The notes beneath the pieces were generated by a model that was not told the DNA's origin, made no database searches, and saw nothing but the letters and a program-made list of their open reading frames with translations. The position numbers and the translations under genes are program-made. From Pseudomonas sp. M47T1 (GTDB lineage Bacteria > Pseudomonadota > Gammaproteobacteria > Pseudomonadales > Pseudomonadaceae): 64,000 nt of DNA. Position 1 is the stretch's first letter; every line of letters begins with the position of its first letter. The stretch is from positions 1 to 64,000 of the forward strand of contig NZ_AJWX01000018.1 in the NCBI RefSeq assembly GCF_000263855.1. Direction: 5' to 3'. Of the stretch, positions 23,668 to 34,300 are shown one piece after another.

Positions 23668-24938
23668 GGCGCGGTGGCTTCCAGGATCAGGATGGCGCGA
23701 AAGTCGTTGACGTTAGTGCGCGTGGGTTCGGTGACCACCAGGGCGTCCAGGGCCTGGAAGTAGCCATAACCGTTGTTGTTGTCCAGCTCGGCGGTGGCGC
23801 TCAGGCCCAGTTGCGCGGCGCGACGGTAGCTGCACGGGGTCATCACGGCGCCGGCGTTGTCTTCGGAGCCATCGATGCCGTCGGTGTCACCGGCCAGCGC
23901 GTACACGCCAGGCAGGCCCTTGAGGTTTTCGGTCAGGCTGAGCAGGAACTCGGCGTTGCGCCCGCCACGGCCATTGCCGCGCACGGTCACGGTGGTTTCG
24001 CCGCCGGAAAGAATCACGCAGGGGGCGGCCAGCGGCTGGCCATGAATGACGATTTGCCGGGCGATGCCGGCGTGCACCTTGGCCACTTCCCGCGACTCGC
24101 CCTCCAGGTCGCCGAGAATCAGTGGGCTGAAGCCGGCGGCGCGGGCTTTCACCGCCGCGGCCTGTAGCGATTGCTGGGGGGTGGCGATCAGCTGGAAGTG
24201 GCTGCGCGACAGGCACTGGTCGCCTTCCTTGACGGTTTCCGAGGCCGGGTTGTGTAGCCAGTCGCGCACATTGGCCGGTACCTCGATGCTGTAGCGGGCC
24301 AGAATCGCCAGGGCCTGGGCCGAGGTGCTGGGGTCGGCCACGGTGGGGCCGGAGGCGATAACCGTGGCCAGGTCGCCCGGTACATCGGAAATGGCGTAGG
24401 TGTGCACGGTGGCCGGCCAGCAGGCCTTGGCCAGGCGCCCGCCCTTGATGGCGGAGAGGTGCTTGCGCACGCAGTTCATCTCGCCGATGGTGGCGCCGGA
24501 TTTCAGCAGTGCCTTGTTCACCGCCTGCTTGTCGGCCAGGCTGATGCCCTCGGCCGGCAGGGCCAGCAGCGACGAGCCGCCGCCGGACAGCAGGAAGATC
24601 ACCCGGTCGCTTTCACTGAGGTTGCCGACCAGCTTCAGCACGCGGCCGGCCACCGCCAGGCCGGCGGCGTCTGGTACCGGGTGGGCGGCTTCCACCACTT
24701 CGATTTTCTGGCAACGGGCGCCGTGGCCGTAGCGGGTCACCACCAGGCCGCTGACCTCGCCCTGCCAGCAGTGCTCGACCACTTCGGCCATGGCGGCGGC
24801 AGCCTTGCCGGCGCCAATCACGATGACTCGGCCAGTGCGGTCGGCGGGCAGGAAGGGTTCCAGTACCTGGCTTGGGTGCGCCGCGGCGATGGCCGTGGCA
24901 AACAGCTCGCGCAGCAGGGATTGCGGATCGACTGGCAT
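23664..24938 (-). CDS. ttuD: glycerate 2-kinase (MOFRL family; TtuD)
   Basis: A 424-residue enzyme of the MOFRL/TtuD family, often labelled hydroxypyruvate reductase but acting as glycerate 2-kinase in glyoxylate operons. Visible: VIGAGKAAAAMAE near the N terminus, LSGGGSSLLALPA, VRKHLSAIKGGRLA, and the C-terminal GGETTVTVRGNGRGGRNAEF and LAGDTDGIDGS. It takes D-glycerate from GlxR to 2-phosphoglycerate. The ATG at 24938 follows GGGAGCC; upstream in-frame codons are spacer. It overlaps pyk by four bases. Confidence 0.93.
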   Translation of the reverse strand: MPVDPQSLLRELFATAIAAAHPSQVLEPFLPADRTGRVIVIGAGKAAAAMAEVVEHCWQGEVSGLVVTRYGHGARCQKIEVVEAAHPVPDAAGLAVAGRVLKLVGNLSESDRVIFLLSGGGSSLLALPAEGISLADKQAVNKALLKSGATIGEMNCVRKHLSAIKGGRLAKACWPATVHTYAISDVPGDLATVIASGPTVADPSTSAQALAILARYSIEVPANVRDWLHNPASETVKEGDQCLSRSHFQLIATPQQSLQAAAVKARAAGFSPLILGDLEGESREVAKVHAGIARQIVIHGQPLAAPCVILSGGETTVTVRGNGRGGRNAEFLLSLTENLKGLPGVYALAGDTDGIDGSEDNAGAVMTPCSYRRAAQLGLSATAELDNNNGYGYFQALDALVVTEPTRTNVNDFRAILILEATAP

Positions 24939-24978
24939 GGCAGGCTCCCGGGGGTTCTTATTGTGTGTGGAGTGAGTT

Positions 24979-25004
24979 GTGGGGGCTGGCAAGCCAGCTC
25001 CCAC
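24979..25004. repeat. short hairpin between glxR and ttuD
   Basis: GTGGGGGCTGGC-AA-GCCAGCTCCCAC, a nearly perfect 12-base stem with a two-base loop. It shares the GTGGG...CCCAC ends of the REP units but a different core. No T-run follows on either strand, so RNA processing or stability is more likely than termination. Confidence 0.7.
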
Positions 25005-25019
25005 AGGTTCCAGCAGCCC

Positions 25020-25910
25020 TTAGTTGTCGCGGATGCTGAAGTTGGCCATGTGTTCCAGGCCCTTGATCAGCGCCGAGTGGTCCCAGTGGCTGCCGCCCAG
25101 GGCCGCGCAGGTGCTGAACACCTGTTGGGCGTTGGCGGTGTTGGGCAGGTTGACGCCCAGCTCGCGAGCACCTTGCAGGGCCAGGTTGAGGTCCTTCTGG
25201 TGCAGGCTGATGCGGAAGCCCGGGTCGAAGGTGCCTTTGATCATGCGCTCGCCGTGCACTTCCAGGATCTTCGAGGAGGCAAAGCCGCCCATCAGCGCTT
25301 CACGGACCTTGGCTGGGTCGGCGCCATTCTTGGCGGCGAACAGCAGGGCTTCGGCTACGGCCTGGATGTTCAGGGCCACAATGATCTGGTTGGCCACCTT
25401 GGCGGTCTGGCCGTCGCCGTTGCCACCCACCAGGGTGATGTTCTTGCCCATGCTCTGGAACAGCGGCAGCGCGCGGTCGAAGGCGTCCTGGTCGCCGCCC
25501 ACCATGATGCTCAGGGTGGCGGCCTTGGCGCCCACCTCACCGCCCGACACCGGCGCGTCGAGGTATTGCGCGCCGCGCTCGATCACCTTGGCGGCAAAGC
25601 CCTTGGTGGCCGACGGCGAGATGGAGCTCATGTCGATGACGATCTTGTTCGGGCTCAGGCCTTCGGCAATACCTTGGGCGCGGAACAGTACGTCTTCGAC
25701 CTGAGGGGTGTCGGGCACCATGATGATGATGAATTCCGCTTCCTGGGCCACGTCACGCGGGTTGGCCAGGGCCACGGCGCCTGCGGCTACCAGGTCGGCG
25801 GGGGCGGCGTCGTGGTGGGCAGAGAGGAACAGTTGGTGACCGGCTTTCTGCAGGTTCTGCGCCATGGGATGGCCCATGATGCCGGTGCCGATGAATCCGA
25901 TTTTTGCCAT
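25020..25910 (-). CDS. glxR: tartronate semialdehyde reductase
   Basis: NAD(P)H-dependent reduction of tartronate semialdehyde to D-glycerate; 296 residues of the beta-hydroxyacid dehydrogenase family. Seen: Rossmann motif GFIGTGIMGHPMAQNL (5-20), LDAPVSGGEVGAKAATLSIM with the substrate-binding loop, KVANQIIVALNIQAVAEAL with the catalytic Lys, and the helical C-terminal domain. It lies between hyi and ttuD in the gcl operon, the expected place. Confidence 0.95.
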   Translation of the reverse strand: MAKIGFIGTGIMGHPMAQNLQKAGHQLFLSAHHDAAPADLVAAGAVALANPRDVAQEAEFIIIMVPDTPQVEDVLFRAQGIAEGLSPNKIVIDMSSISPSATKGFAAKVIERGAQYLDAPVSGGEVGAKAATLSIMVGGDQDAFDRALPLFQSMGKNITLVGGNGDGQTAKVANQIIVALNIQAVAEALLFAAKNGADPAKVREALMGGFASSKILEVHGERMIKGTFDPGFRISLHQKDLNLALQGARELGVNLPNTANAQQVFSTCAALGGSHWDHSALIKGLEHMANFSIRDN

Positions 25911-25979
25911 GGTGGTGATCCTTCCTGATTGTATTTTTTTGAAAAGAAGAATGATCGTTGGATGCCTGCCGGGCCCTTG

Positions 25980-26063
25980 CGGGCGCGGGCTCTGCCCGCG
26001 AAGCAGGCACCGCGGTCTGTCAGGTTACGCAGCGCGCCCTTCGCGGGCAGAGCCCGCTCCCAC
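25980..26063. repeat. REP pair between hyi and glxR, running into hyi
   Basis: GCGGGCTCTGCCCGCGAAGC and its inverse TTCGCGGGCAGAGCCCGCTC about 40 bases apart. The second arm (26040-26063) is translated as the end of hyi. Confidence 0.9.
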
Positions 26064-26834
26064 AAGGGATTTGAGCCAGCCCAGGCCCGCTTCGGTGGTG
26101 GTCAGCGGCTTGTATTCACAGCCCACCCACCCCTGGTAGCCAATTTTGTCCAGGTGCTCGAACAGGAAGCGGTAGTTGATCTCGCCGGTGCCCGGTTCGT
26201 GGCGGCCGGGGTTGTCGGCCAGTTGCACGTGGTTGATCTGCGGCAGGTGCGCCTGCAGGGTGCGGGCCAGGTCACCTTCCATGATTTGCATGTGGTAGAT
26301 GTCGTATTGCAGGAACAGGTTGGCGCTGCCCACCTCGGCCTGGATGGCCAGGGCCTGGGCGGTGGTGGTCAGGTAGAAGCCGGGGATGTCCAGGGTGTTG
26401 ATCATCTCCATCACCAGGCGAATACCGGCCGCGTGCAGCTTTTCGGCGGCGTAGCGCAGGTTGGTGACGAAGGTGTCTTTCACCGTGGTGCAGTCCAGGC
26501 CCTGGGGGCGGATGCCGGCCAGGCAGTTGATCTGGGTGTTGCCCAGCACCTGGGCATAGGCGATGGCCAGGTCCACGCCGGCGCGAAATTCCTCGACGCG
26601 GTCGGGGTGGCAGGCAATGCCGCGCTCGCCCTTGGCCCAGTCACCGGCCGGCAGGTTGAACAGCACCTGGGTCAGGCCGTGGGCCTGCAATTGCGCCTTG
26701 ATCTCGGCAGAGTTGAAGTCATACGGGAACAGGTATTCCACCCCGCTGAAACCGGCATCGGCGGCGGCCTTGAAGCGGGCGAGGAAGTCCTGTTCGGTGA
26801 ACAGCATCGACAGGTTGGCAGCAAAACGCGGCAT
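26025..26834 (-). CDS. hyi: hydroxypyruvate isomerase
   Basis: Isomerises hydroxypyruvate and tartronate semialdehyde; AP endonuclease-2-like TIM barrel of 269 residues. Typical segments are present: MPRFAANLSMLFTEQDFLAR, GVEYLFPYDF, LVMEMINTLDIPGFYL, LQYDIYHMQIMEGDL and GYQGWVGCEYKP. Usual Hyi length is about 258-260. The extra residues after GLGWLKSL ([12 protein letters not shown]) are encoded by a REP palindrome, so the native stop appears to have been lost and replaced. The ATG at 26834 has GGAGG-like sequence upstream (AGGAGGCTC). Confidence 0.93.
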   Translation of the reverse strand: MPRFAANLSMLFTEQDFLARFKAAADAGFSGVEYLFPYDFNSAEIKAQLQAHGLTQVLFNLPAGDWAKGERGIACHPDRVEEFRAGVDLAIAYAQVLGNTQINCLAGIRPQGLDCTTVKDTFVTNLRYAAEKLHAAGIRLVMEMINTLDIPGFYLTTTAQALAIQAEVGSANLFLQYDIYHMQIMEGDLARTLQAHLPQINHVQLADNPGRHEPGTGEINYRFLFEHLDKIGYQGWVGCEYKPLTTTEAGLGWLKSLVGAGSAREGRAA

Positions 26835-26885
26835 GTGAGCCTCCTGGAAATAGGGGGCCACGCCCACGGGCGTGGCAAGCAGGTA

Positions 26886-28661
26886 TCAGTCGAGCAGCGA
26901 GATCGCCGTCGGGGCGTCGTTGCCGACCAGGGCCAAGTCTTCGAATTCGTTGACCGCGTTGATCTCGGTGCCCATGGAGATGTTGGTCACTCGTTCAAGA
27001 ATGATTTCCACCACTACCGGTACCTTGAATTCCTCAAGCATGGCCTGGGCCTTGCGCAGGGCCGGCTGGATCTGTGCCGGTTCGAACACGCGCAGGGCCT
27101 TGCAACCCAGGCCTTCGGCTACCGCCACGTGGTCCACGCCATAGCCGTTGAGCTCGGGGGCGTTGAGGTTTTCGAAGGCCAGTTGCACACAGTAATCCAT
27201 GTCGAAGCCGCGTTGGGCCTGGCGGATCAAACCCAGGTACGAGTTGTTCACCACCACGTGAATGTACGGCAGGTGGAACTGCGCGCCCACGGCCAGTTCT
27301 TCGATCATGAACTGGAAGTCGTAGTCGCCGGACAAGGCCACCACCTTGCGCGCAGGGTCAGCCTTGACCACGCCCAGTGCCGCAGGGATGGTCCAGCCCA
27401 GCGGGCCGGCCTGGCCGCAGTTGATCCAGTGGCGTGGCTTGTACACGTGCAGGAACTGCGCACCGGCGATCTGCGACAGGCCGATGGTGCTGACGTAGCA
27501 GGTGTCCTGGCCGAACACCTGGTTCATTTCCTCGTACACGCGCTGGGGCTTGACCGGCACGTTATCGAAGTGGGTCTTGCGCTGCAGGCTGGCCTTGCGC
27601 TGCTGGCAGTCGGCGAGCCAGGCGCTGCGGTCCTTGAGCTTGCCGGCGGCTTTCCATTCGCGGGCCACTTCCAGGAAACGGTCCAGGGCGGCGCCGGCGT
27701 CCGAGACGATGCCCAGGTCGGGAGTGAACACGCGGCCGATCTGGGTGGGTTCGATGTCCACGTGAATGAAGCGACGACCCTCGGTGTACACCTCGACGGA
27801 GCCGGTATGGCGGTTAGCCCAGCGGTTGCCGATACCCAGCACCACGTCGGACTTGAGCAGGGTGGCGTTGCCGTAGCGGTGCGAGGTTTGCAGGCCAACC
27901 ATGCCCACCATCAACGGGTGATCGTCCGGGATGGTGCCCCAGCCCATCAGGGTAGGCACGACCGGTATGCCGGTCAGTTCGGCGAATTCCACCAGCTTGG
28001 CGCTGGCATCGGCATTGATGACGCCGCCACCGCTGACCAGCAACGGCCGTTCGGCCTGGTCGAGCATGGCCAGGGCCTTTTCGACCTGGGTGCGGCTGGC
28101 GGCCGGGCGAGTCACGGGCAGCGGCTCGTAGGCGTCGATGTCGAATTCGATCTCGGCCATCTGCACGTCGAACGGCAGGTCGATCAGCACCGGGCCGGGG
28201 CGGCCGGAGCGCATTTCATAGAAGGCTTTCTGGAAGGCGTAAGGCACCTGGCCCGGTTCCAGCACGGTGGTGGCCCACTTGGTCACCGGCTTGACGATGC
28301 TGGTGATGTCCACGGCCTGGAAGTCTTCCTTGTGCAGGCGGGCGCGGGGGGCCTGGCCGGTAATGCACAGAATCGGGATGGAGTCGGCCGAGGCACTGTA
28401 CAGGCCAGTGACCATGTCGGTGCCCGCCGGGCCCGAGGTGCCGATGCACACGCCGATGTTGCCGGCCTTGGTGCGGGTGTAGCCCTCGGCCATGTGCGAG
28501 GCGCCCTCCACGTGGCGAGCCAGCACGTGATCGATGCCACCGACTTTCTTGAGGGCCGAGTACAGCGGGTTGATGGCGGCACCGGGAATGCCGAAGGCAG
28601 TGTCCACACCTTCGCGGCGCATCACCAGAACGGCTGCATCGATTGCTCTCATTTTGCTCAT
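26886..28661 (-). CDS. gcl: glyoxylate carboligase
   Basis: ThDP-, FAD- and Mg-dependent enzyme joining two glyoxylates into tartronate semialdehyde with loss of CO2; 591 residues. Val51 in [13 protein letters not shown] replaces the catalytic Glu of other ThDP enzymes, a known hallmark of Gcl. The ThDP motif is [20 protein letters not shown] followed by [20 protein letters not shown]. First gene of the operon gcl-hyi-glxR-ttuD-pyk-urea transporter. A TTGTATACAA operator lies 28 bases upstream of the ATG, and the RBS is AGAGG. Confidence 0.97.
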   Translation of the reverse strand: MSKMRAIDAAVLVMRREGVDTAFGIPGAAINPLYSALKKVGGIDHVLARHVEGASHMAEGYTRTKAGNIGVCIGTSGPAGTDMVTGLYSASADSIPILCITGQAPRARLHKEDFQAVDITSIVKPVTKWATTVLEPGQVPYAFQKAFYEMRSGRPGPVLIDLPFDVQMAEIEFDIDAYEPLPVTRPAASRTQVEKALAMLDQAERPLLVSGGGVINADASAKLVEFAELTGIPVVPTLMGWGTIPDDHPLMVGMVGLQTSHRYGNATLLKSDVVLGIGNRWANRHTGSVEVYTEGRRFIHVDIEPTQIGRVFTPDLGIVSDAGAALDRFLEVAREWKAAGKLKDRSAWLADCQQRKASLQRKTHFDNVPVKPQRVYEEMNQVFGQDTCYVSTIGLSQIAGAQFLHVYKPRHWINCGQAGPLGWTIPAALGVVKADPARKVVALSGDYDFQFMIEELAVGAQFHLPYIHVVVNNSYLGLIRQAQRGFDMDYCVQLAFENLNAPELNGYGVDHVAVAEGLGCKALRVFEPAQIQPALRKAQAMLEEFKVPVVVEIILERVTNISMGTEINAVNEFEDLALVGNDAPTAISLLD

Positions 28662-28688
28662 GGTTTTGTGCCTCTTTGTGTTTTGTAA

Positions 28689-28698
28689 TTGTATACAA
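28689..28698. promoter_or_regulatory. TTGTATACAA operator upstream of gcl
   Basis: Perfect ten-base palindrome TTGTATACAA, 28 bases before gcl. It fits the dyads bound by FCD-type GntR regulators. Five more occur in the window (28804, 48710, 48903, 53414, 53540), all before genes of purine or glyoxylate metabolism. A TTGACC at 28737-28742 (minus strand) with an AT-rich hexamer 16-17 bases on is a possible promoter. Confidence 0.7.
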
Positions 28699-28803
28699 GT
28701 GGCTATTTGTCGAGTTTATTCACGGCAGAGGCTTCAGGTCAAACCCTTTTAACTTTTGCCAAAGCGTGGTGTCAACGAGCCATTGGACCGGAATATTTTC
28801 GAT

Positions 28804-28815
28804 ATTGTATACAAT
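28804..28815. promoter_or_regulatory. ATTGTATACAAT operator upstream of the glcG-like gene
   Basis: Perfect 12-base palindrome ATTGTATACAAT, 58 bases before the glcG-like ATG in the divergent gcl spacer. With the site at 28689 it would let one regulator control both directions. Confidence 0.7.
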
Positions 28816-28873
28816 AAATTTTGTATTTGTGCTCTATTTGTTGTGTCGATTTTTCATTCCAGAGGATCTGCCC

Positions 28874-29314
28874 ATGACTGCCATTACCTTGGCCGCTGCC
28901 AATCGTCTCGTCGAACACGCCCTGGCCACGGGGCGTGAAATCAATGCCGCGCCGCTCACCGTGGCGGTGCTGGACGCCGGCGGCCACCTGATCAGCCTGC
29001 AACGCCAGGACAGCGCCAGCCTGCTGCGACCGCACGTGGCCATTGGCAAGGCCTGGGGCGCCATTGCCCTGGGCAAGGGCTCGCGGTTGTTGGCGACGGA
29101 CGCCCAACAGCGCCCGGCGTTTTTCGCCGCGTTGAATGGCTTGGGGCAGGGTGGCGTGGTGCCGGCGCCGGGCGGGGTGTTGATTCGCGATCAGCAGGGG
29201 GTGGTGCTGGGGGCGGTGGGCATCAGCGGGGATGTGTCGGATGTGGATGAGCGGTGTGCGATCAGCGCCATCGAAGCGTCAGGCTGGACAGCCGATGCTG
29301 GCACCACCCCCTGA
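28874..29314 (+). CDS. GlcG/HbpS (DUF336) family protein
   Basis: A 146-residue protein of the GlcG/HbpS family: LTVAVLDAGGHLISLQRQDS, then GKAWGAIALGKGS and PAPGGVLIRDQQGVVLGAVGISG. The family includes heme-binding HbpS and GlcG of glycolate operons; no catalytic role is established. Divergent from gcl and sharing its operator type, it probably belongs to the glyoxylate regulon. The ATG at 28874 is preferred (GAGG at about 28862). Confidence 0.8.
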   Translation: MTAITLAAANRLVEHALATGREINAAPLTVAVLDAGGHLISLQRQDSASLLRPHVAIGKAWGAIALGKGSRLLATDAQQRPAFFAALNGLGQGGVVPAPGGVLIRDQQGVVLGAVGISGDVSDVDERCAISAIEASGWTADAGTTP

Positions 29315-29319
29315 AACCC

Positions 29320-29406
29320 GTGGGAGCGGGCTCTGCCCGCAAGGCAGGCACCGCGTGGTGTCTGCCAACCCGCAGTGCTGCTTTCGCGGGCAGAGCCTGC
29401 GCCCAC
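29320..29406. repeat. REP pair between the glcG-like and tetR genes
   Basis: GTGGGAGCGGGCTCTGCCCG and an inverse copy TTCGCGGGCAGAGCCTGCGC, placed between convergent genes just after the stop at 29314. It could act as a bidirectional transcript end. Confidence 0.9.
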
Positions 29407-29434
29407 AAAAAACAGGATTGGGTTGTCATGACTG

Positions 29435-30043
29435 TCAGGCGTCGGGGGCGCAGCCCTTCAGCACCATGCGAATGATCGTTTGCGCCGCCGCTTCATAGTC
29501 GGCCTCGTCCAGCCGCGCTTTGCCGGTAACCACGGCAATCTGCCAGTCGAAGTCGGCGTAGGTCTGGGTCGCGGCCCAGATGCTGAACATCAGGTGGTGG
29601 GCGTCGACATGGGCGATCTGGCCGCGGTCGATCCAGGTCTGGATGCAGTCGATGTTGTGCTTGGCCTGGGCGTTCAGCTGTTCCACCTGGTCGGGGCTCA
29701 GGTGTGGCGCGCCGTGCATGATCTCGCTGGCAAATACCTTGGAAGCTGCAGGCAAGTCCCGGGAAATACGGATTTTTGAGCGAATGTAGCCACTGAGCAC
29801 TTCATCGGGATTGCCCTCGGCGTTGAACGGCGTGGACGCCGCCAGAATCGGCTCGATGATGCTTTCCAGTACCTCGCGGTACAGGTTTTCCTTGGACTTG
29901 AAATAGTAATAGACGTTGGGCTTGGGCAGCCCGGCCTTGGCCGCGATGTCGCTGGTCTTGGTGGCGGCGAAACCTTTGTCGGCAAATTCTTCGCTGGCCG
30001 CGCGCAGGATCAGTTCTTTGTTGCGCTCGCGAATGGTGGTCAT
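29435..30043 (-). CDS. TetR family regulator with RutR-like C-terminal domain
   Basis: A 202-residue repressor-type protein. The N-terminal helix-turn-helix is clear: ATKTSDIAAKAGLPKPNVYY followed by YFKSKENLY. The C-terminal half (SGYIRSKIRISRDLPAASKV ... MFSIWAATQTYADFDWQIA) has the pattern of the E. coli RutR/YcdC ligand domain, which senses uracil or thymine. A pyrimidine- or purine-related role is inference from this similarity and the neighbourhood. The ATG at 30043 begins MTTIRERNKELIL. It is divergent from the efflux operon, which it may also control. Confidence 0.85.
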   Translation of the reverse strand: MTTIRERNKELILRAASEEFADKGFAATKTSDIAAKAGLPKPNVYYYFKSKENLYREVLESIIEPILAASTPFNAEGNPDEVLSGYIRSKIRISRDLPAASKVFASEIMHGAPHLSPDQVEQLNAQAKHNIDCIQTWIDRGQIAHVDAHHLMFSIWAATQTYADFDWQIAVVTGKARLDEADYEAAAQTIIRMVLKGCAPDA

Positions 30044-30253
30044 AAACCCGATGATTCCTTGCCTGCTGGGGCGGTGCCGCATGGTAGCACCGTGCTCGCG
30101 CAGCGCTCAACACGGCGCAGGCCGACGAGAGGCCTGTCGGCTGCCTGAATGGATGCGGGGTTGGCCAGGTGGCGGGTGGGCGCGCTGCTAGAATTTTCAG
30201 GAGAACAGGCTAGTGGCCATCACCGAAAGCCTGTGTGCCCGAGGTGTAAGCCG

Positions 30254-31375
30254 GTGCCGAAGCGTAAACGCGGTCTTCTCTTGTTTGCTGCCCTTGTGCT
30301 GGTGCTGCTCGCCTGTTTTCTTGCCTGGCACCTGCTGGCCGGCAAGGCCAAGCCCAAACCACCGCCGCCCGCCGAGCCGGTGGCCGTGGTGGCGGTGAAA
30401 CAGCAGGACGTGCCGGTGTACATCGACGCCTTGGGCACGGTCACCCCCACCCGCACGGTTACCGTGGTCAGCCAGGTGGCCGGGCTGCTCACCGAGGTGC
30501 CGTTCAAGGAAGGCCAGCACGTCAACAAGGGCCAGATGGTGGCGCGCATCGACGACCGCGCGCTGAAGGCGCAGTTGGCCCAGGCCCGTGGCGTACTGCT
30601 GCATGACCAGGCGTTGCTGGCCAACGATCAGCGCGACCTGACCCGCTTCGGCCAATTGATCAAGGTGGGCTCGGTCAGCCAGCAAACCCTCGACACTCAA
30701 CGCTCGCTGGTGCAGCAACAGCAGGGCACCGTGGCGGCCGACCAGGGCAGTGTGCAGAACCTGGACGTGCAGGTCAGCTACTGCACCCTTTATTCGCCGG
30801 TGGACGGCGTGGTGGGCTTGCGGCTGGTAGACCCGGGCAACTATGTCAATCCACAGACCAGTACCGGCATTGCCGTCATCACCCAATTGCAACCGGCCAC
30901 TGTGGTGTTCGCGGTGCCCGAAGACGACCTGGGCGCCATCGACCAGGCCATGGCCAAGGGCCCGGTCACGGTGCTGGCCTATGACCGCAACAAGCATGAC
31001 CTGCTGGCCACCGGCACGATGCTGGCGCTGGACAACCAGGTCGACACCAGCACCGGCACGGTCAAGGTCAAGGCACAGTTCACTGACCCGGCGGCCCATC
31101 TGTTTCCCAACCAGTTCGTCAACGCGCGGTTGCAGGCCGACCGCCTCAGCCAGGTTGCCGTGGTGCCCACCCCGGCCATTCAGCATGGCAGCCAGGGCGA
31201 TTTCGTCTTTGTGGTCAACGACAACAAGGCGGCGTTGCGGGTGGTCAAGCCGGGCCCGGCCATGGGCGACGTCACCGCCATTCTCGACCAGGGCGTAAAG
31301 CCCGGTGAGCAGGTGGTGACCGAGGGCGCCGACAAGCTGGACAACGGCTCGGCCGTCAAGGTCGCCACCCCATGA
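30254..31375 (+). CDS. muxA: RND efflux adaptor (MuxA/MdtA-like)
   Basis: Periplasmic adaptor of 373 residues anchored by one N-terminal helix ([20 protein letters not shown]). Lipoyl halves [20 protein letters not shown] and [20 protein letters not shown] flank a short helical hairpin; the barrel and proximal domains follow. GTG at 30254 is taken as start since GAGG lies about nine bases upstream. It overlaps the first pump gene by four bases. Adaptor plus two pumps plus channel is diagnostic for MdtABC/MuxABC; the symbol follows the P. aeruginosa MuxABC-OpmB system and is inferred from order. Confidence 0.85.
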   Translation: MPKRKRGLLLFAALVLVLLACFLAWHLLAGKAKPKPPPPAEPVAVVAVKQQDVPVYIDALGTVTPTRTVTVVSQVAGLLTEVPFKEGQHVNKGQMVARIDDRALKAQLAQARGVLLHDQALLANDQRDLTRFGQLIKVGSVSQQTLDTQRSLVQQQQGTVAADQGSVQNLDVQVSYCTLYSPVDGVVGLRLVDPGNYVNPQTSTGIAVITQLQPATVVFAVPEDDLGAIDQAMAKGPVTVLAYDRNKHDLLATGTMLALDNQVDTSTGTVKVKAQFTDPAAHLFPNQFVNARLQADRLSQVAVVPTPAIQHGSQGDFVFVVNDNKAALRVVKPGPAMGDVTAILDQGVKPGEQVVTEGADKLDNGSAVKVATP

Positions 31376-34300
31376 ATATCTCGCGGCCGTTCATCGAGCG
31401 GCCGGTGGCCACCGCGCTGATCATGGTCGCGGTGCTGCTGGTGGGCCTGCTGGGTTACCACCTGCTGTCGGTGTCGGCGCTGCCCGAGGTCGACTACCCC
31501 ACCATCCAGGCGTTCACCCAGTACCCTGGCGCCAGCCCCGAGGTCATCAGCTCCTCGATCACCGCGCCACTGGAGCGCCAGTTTGGCGAGATGCCGGGCC
31601 TCAAGTCGATGAACTCCACCAGTTCCGATGGCGCTTCGGTGATCACCCTGCAGTTCGCCCTGGCCTTGTCCCTGGACGTGGCCGAGCAGGAAGTACAGGC
31701 GGCGATCAACGCCGCCGGTACTTTCCTGCCGGCCAACCTGCCGTACCCGCCGGTGTACAGCAAGGTCAACCCGGCCGACGCGCCAGTGCTGACCCTGTCG
31801 CTGACCTCGGACGTGCTGCCGCTGACCAGGATTCAGGACCTGGCCGACACCCGGCTGGCGCAGAAAATCTCGCAGATCACCGGCGTCGGCCTGGTTACCC
31901 TCAGCGGTGGCCAGCGCCCGGCGGTGCGGGTACAGGCGAACACCTCGGCGCTCAATGCACTGGGCCTGTCGCTGGATGACGTGCGCACCGTGCTGGGCAC
32001 CGCCAACGTCAACCAGGCCAAGGGCAACATCGACGGCCGCTTCCAGGCCTACTCCATCGGCGCCAACGACCAGTTGCAGTCGGCCGAGCAGTACCGCGAC
32101 CTGATCATCGCCTACAAGAACGGCGCGCCCATCCGCCTGGCGCAGGTTGCCGCGTCCATCCAGGGCCCGGAAAACCCGCGGCAGGCGGCCTGGACCAACA
32201 GCACGCCGTCCATTGTGCTGAACATCCAGCGCCAGCCCGGCGCCAACGTCATCCAGGTGGTGGACCGCGTGCAGCGCCTGCTGCCCAGCCTGCGCGCGAG
32301 CCTGCCGGCGACCCTCAAGGTGGACGTGCTCACAGACCGCACCCAGACTATCCGCGCCTCGGTCACCGACGTGCAGCTTGAGTTAGGCGTGGCGATCCTG
32401 CTGGTGGTGCTGGTGATTTTCATTTTCCTGCGCGACCTGGCTGCCACTCTGATCCCGGCGCTGACCGTGCCACTGACCCTGATCGGCACCCTGGCCGTGG
32501 CCTACGCCCTGGGTTTCTCGCTGAACAACCTGACCCTGATGGCGCTGACCATCGCCATCGGCTTCGTGGTGGACGACGCCATCGTCATGATCGAGAACAT
32601 CACCCGCTACATCGAGGAAGGCGAGAGGCCCCTGCAGGCGGCGCTCAAGGGCTCGGCGCAGATCGGCTTCACCATCATCTCGCTGTCGGTGGCGCTGATC
32701 GCGGTGATGATCCCGTTGCTGTTCATGGGCGACGTGGTGGGGCGGCTGTTTCGCGAATTCGCCACCACGGTGGCGGTGACCATCGTCATTTCCGCGCTGA
32801 TTACCCTGACCCTCACCCCCATGCTTTGCGCGCGGCTGCTCAAGGCCCGGCACACGGAGCGCCGTGAAGACTTTTTTGACCGCATCAACGGCTATTACGT
32901 GAAGGGCCTGGACTGGGTGTTGCTGCACCAGACCCTGACGCTGGTTTCAATCGTCATGACTGCGGCGCTGACCGTATGGCTGATTCTGATCATTCCCAAG
33001 GGTTTTTTCCCCGACCAGGACACCGGCCTGATCCAGGGCATCTCCCAGGCCGCGCCCGGCGTGTCCTTCGCGCGCATGCAGACTGAACAGCAGCGCCTGG
33101 CCGCGCGCATTCTCAAGGACCCGGCGGTGGCCAGCCTGTCGTCGTTCGTGGGCATCGACCAAACCAACCCGACGCTGAACCAGGGCAACCTGCTGATCAA
33201 CCTCAAGCCCCGTGGCGAGCGGGACAGTGCCGCCGTGGTGATCCGCCGCCTGGCCGATGCCAGCAGTGACAATTCGGGTATTCGCCTGTACCTGCACGGG
33301 GTGCAGGACCTGACCCTGGATTCCACTCTATCCACCACCGGTTACCGCCTGGGCTTGCAGGCCATCGACCCCCAAGTACTGGAACAGTGGGCCAATAAAT
33401 TGATGGCGGCCATGCGCAACGACCCGATGTTCGCCGACGTGCAGAGCCAGGCCCTGCAGTTCGGCAACCAGGTACAGCTGACCTTCGACCGCGCCACCGC
33501 CTCGCGCCTGGGCGTGACGCCCCAGGCCATTGATGACGTGCTGTACGACGCTTTCGGCCAGCGCCAGGTGTCCACCATCTACACCCAGCTCAACCAGTAC
33601 CACGTGGTGCTGGCCAGTGACCGCCAGCCCGGCAACCTCGCCGACCTGCTCACCGGCCTGTATGTGGACACCGCCGGTGGCGGGGTGGCGCCGCTGTCGA
33701 GCATGGCCACCCAGCAGGTGGTGCGCACGCCCATTACCCTCAACCGCCAGGGCCAGTTCCCCTACGCCGACGTCTCGTTCAACCTGGCGCCGGGCCAGAC
33801 CCTGGGCGCTGCCGTCACGCGCCTGGGGCAGGTGGAGCATGACGTGGGCCTGCCCATTACCGTGCAGGCGCAGCTGGAAGGCGCGGCGGCCACCTTCCAG
33901 TCGTCGCTGGGCAATCAGCTGTTCCTGGTGCTGGCGGCCATCGTGGTGGTGTACCTGATGCTGGGCATTCTCTACGAGAGCTTCGTGCACCCGGTGACCA
34001 TTCTTTCCACCTTGCTGTCGGCGGCCCTGGGCGCGTTGCTGGCGCTGCTGGTCACCGGCACGCAGTTCGACATCATCGGCCTGATCGGCATTGTGCTGCT
34101 GATTGGCATCGTCATGAAGAACGGCATCATGATGGTCGACTTCGCCCTGGAGTTGCAGCGCAACGAGGGCCTGGACGCCACCGCAGCGATTCGCCAGGCG
34201 GCGCAGCTGCGGTTCCGGCCCATCCTGATGACTAGCATGGCCTCGCTGTTCGGCGCCGTGCCGCTGGCGCTGGGCACCGGCATAGGTTCGGAGCTGCGCC

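Noticed and set aside
25929-28688. A 919-codon plus-strand open frame opposite glxR, hyi and gcl
   Set aside because: It spans three genes, spacers and a REP pair with no start signal; it is an antisense shadow.
30213-30398. GTG at 30213 after GGAGAACAGG as the start of the efflux adaptor
   Set aside because: It opens a different frame of 61 codons; the adaptor frame needs the GTG at 30254.
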